Source: an uncultured Clostridia bacterium
GTDB taxonomy: Bacteria; Bacillota_A; Clostridia; TANB77; CAG-508
NCBI GenBank assembly: GCA_944390995.1
Contig: CALXSA010000026.1
Location: 1 to 18,350 of the forward strand
DNA: 18,350 nt
Reading direction: 5' to 3'
Shown here: piece by piece, positions 16,851 to 18,350 of the stretch
Numbering within the stretch: the first letter of the stretch is position 1
Layout: each line of letters begins with the position of its first letter
Position numbers and translations under genes: made by a program
The notes under the pieces: generated by a model
Databases searched by the model: none
Told to the model about the DNA's origin: nothing
What the model saw: the letters and a program-made list of their open reading frames with translations, nothing else

Positions 16851-17657
16851 TTATATGATGCTAAGCAAAAAATATGCAAAAGGTAATATAAATATTACAC
16901 TGTCTATTCTATCCAATATTCCACCATGTCCTGGTATTAGGTTGCTAAAGTCCTTAATTTCGCAATATCTCTTAACACTCGAGGCTGCCAAATCTCCAAT
17001 TTGACTTATAACACTTAAAAAGATAGATAAACCAAATATGTATATATAGCTTATTTCTGTATTCCATACTAAATTGCAGACTAATGTGTACAACATACTA
17101 AGTAAAACTGCTCCAAGTATTCCAGCTACACAGCCTTCTATTGACTTGTTTGGACTTATTTCGGTAAATTTATGTTTTCCAAAGTTTTTGCCTATTAAAT
17201 AAGCAAATATGTCTGTTCCCCATGCTATGAAGAAAACATACCAAATTAGTATTCTGCCGTCTTCTATGCTATCCCTAATAAGTGGTGCAAACATCAAGCA
17301 AAATACCACATAGCACACACCAAATAGTGATATTGTAATATCAACAATATTCTTTTTCATGCCTTTTATAACTACTTCGCTAAAAAGTACTAGCAAATTT
17401 AAAAGAATAATTAAGGTAATTGCAGGAAGTACATATTCTCCCGGAATTAAATGTATGAAACAGATAAGCCCTGCTGTAATATAGCCAGGCCACTGTATAG
17501 GGCTTGCTTTTCCTTTAAAGGCTTTGTAAAACTCATGTAAGCCCATTATTGCTACAATACTTATAAAAACATCAACAACATATTTATTGCCAAATATAAG
17601 TATTAGTGCAAATAGCGGAAATAAAATTACTCCAGATATAATTTTCTTAATGTCCAT
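16851..17657 (-). CDS. cdsA: Phosphatidate cytidylyltransferase
   Basis: CdsA makes CDP-diacylglycerol from phosphatidic acid and CTP in the membrane, the branch point for phosphatidylglycerol and cardiolipin. The 268-residue product has about eight hydrophobic helices and the C-terminal family signature, here 'SVKRYCEIKDFSNLIPGHGG' followed by ILDRIDS. Its length is normal for the family. The ATG at 17657 follows AAAGGAC at seven bases. It begins 18 bases after the uppS stop and is followed 36 bases later by rseP, the classic envelope operon order. dxr, which usually stands between cdsA and rseP in clostridia, is absent. There is no CGG codon. Confidence 0.96.
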   Translation of the reverse strand: MDIKKIISGVILFPLFALILIFGNKYVVDVFISIVAIMGLHEFYKAFKGKASPIQWPGYITAGLICFIHLIPGEYVLPAITLIILLNLLVLFSEVVIKGMKKNIVDITISLFGVCYVVFCLMFAPLIRDSIEDGRILIWYVFFIAWGTDIFAYLIGKNFGKHKFTEISPNKSIEGCVAGILGAVLLSMLYTLVCNLVWNTEISYIYIFGLSIFLSVISQIGDLAASSVKRYCEIKDFSNLIPGHGGILDRIDSVIFILPFAYFLLSII

Positions 17658-17675
17658 TTTTTTGTCCTTTCACGT

Positions 17676-18350
17676 TTATTTTGCTCCAAATTTTCTATTT
17701 CTTCTTTCGAATATTTCTATTGCATTTAATAAATCTTCTTCTGAAAAATCAGGCCAGTACTTATCAATAAATAAAAACTCAGTATACGCTAATTGCCATA
17801 GTAAAAAGTTGCTAACTCTAAGTTCCCCTCCAGGTCTAATTAGAAGGTCTGGCTCAGGCTCGCCTGCTGTGTAAAGGTTATTCGAAATCATATCTTCTGT
17901 TATATCATCAGAATTAATTTCACCATTCTTAACTTTTTCGGCAATATTTTTTACAGCTCTTACAATTTCACTTCTGCCACCATAATTGAAGGCAATATTT
18001 AATGTAAGTCCAGTGTTATTTTTGGACTTTTCTATAATTTTATAAATACTTTGTTTTAAATTATCGCTTAGAGATTCAACATCTCCTAACACTCTGATTC
18101 TAATGTTTCTTAAGCTTTCTTTATCCAAAAATTTGTCTAAATAATTTTCTAGCAACAGCATTAAAGCCCCAACTTCTTCTTCTGTTCTTTTCCAGTTTTC
18201 TGTTGAGAAAGCATATACAGTTAAATATTTAAGACCTATGTCATTTGCATATGCAGCAATTTTCTCCAATGTCTCAGCTCCTGCTTTATGTCCAAGCTGT
18301 GTTGCTAGCCCCTTTTCCTTGGCCCATCTTCTATTGCCGTCCATAATAAT
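17676..18350 (-). CDS. uppS: Isoprenyl (undecaprenyl) diphosphate synthase, 5' end outside window
   Basis: UppS adds isopentenyl units in cis to farnesyl diphosphate to make the C55 lipid carrier for cell-wall synthesis. The gene enters from the right edge: in-frame codons before the internal ATG at 18344 read I-I-M, matching the family's 'AIIMDGNRRWA', so the true start lies beyond the window, probably only about 10-30 codons away. Visible motifs are DGNRRWAK with the catalytic Asp, 'GLKYLTVYAFSTENWKR', 'NIAFNYGGRSEIV', and the C-terminal 'DLLIRPGGELRVSNFLLWQ' (usually RTSGE, here RPGGE) with 'AYTEFLF'. It leads the visible cdsA-rseP operon. Confidence 0.96.
   Translation of the reverse strand: MIMDGNRRWAKEKGLATQLGHKAGAETLEKIAAYANDIGLKYLTVYAFSTENWKRTEEEVGALMLLLENYLDKFLDKESLRNIRIRVLGDVESLSDNLKQSIYKIIEKSKNNTGLTLNIAFNYGGRSEIVRAVKNIAEKVKNGEINSDDITEDMISNNLYTAGEPEPDLLIRPGGELRVSNFLLWQLAYTEFLFIDKYWPDFSEEDLLNAIEIFERRNRKFGAK

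Overview
The window is a stretch of AT-rich, low-GC Firmicutes DNA. Clostridia-type gene content (a PolC-type polymerase, a T-box-controlled ileS, a TIGR04086-like membrane protein, a queA-tgt pair) suggests an uncultured, probably gut-associated Clostridia lineage; this placement is inference. Every convincing gene lies on the minus strand, so transcription runs from high to low coordinates.

Layout from right to left. (1) The window opens inside uppS, followed by cdsA and a site-2 protease gene (rseP), a cell-envelope lipid operon. dxr and ispG, which commonly accompany these genes in clostridia, are absent. (2) A repeat-rich gap of about 420 bp precedes polC. (3) ileS follows, behind a promoter and a full tRNA-Ile T-box leader with specifier ATC, T-box sequence and terminator. 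(4) Next is a membrane-anchored extracellular HExxH metalloprotease-like gene, then a hairpin repeat. (5) queA and tgt (queuosine synthesis) come next, then a membrane-anchored WG-repeat protein in the place often held by yajC, and a small TIGR04086-like four-helix membrane protein. (6) The left end is an accessory patch: a RhuM-Doc/Fic gene with a near-perfect promoter, a small helical protein, flanking 21-bp direct repeats, and a MITE-like inverted repeat.

The most important observation is about decoding. Three genes (tgt, the metalloprotease and rseP) are each split by one apparent extra C. In all three the extra C creates an in-frame CGG codon, and skipping its first base (+1) restores the frame, giving Gly (GGN) and the expected conserved protein. 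I searched every minus-strand gene by eye for CGG codons, roughly 5,300 codons. These three are the only ones, while CGT, CGC, CGA, AGA and AGG are all used for Arg. The 0-frame stops two to four codons after each CGG, and essential parts of each enzyme (Tgt zinc site, protease HEFLH, RseP LDG) lie downstream. The simplest reading is that CGG is unassigned as Arg in this organism, probably through lack of tRNA-Arg(CCG), and acts as a programmed +1 frameshift signal or a CGGN 'four-base Gly codon'. To my knowledge this has not been described in bacteria.
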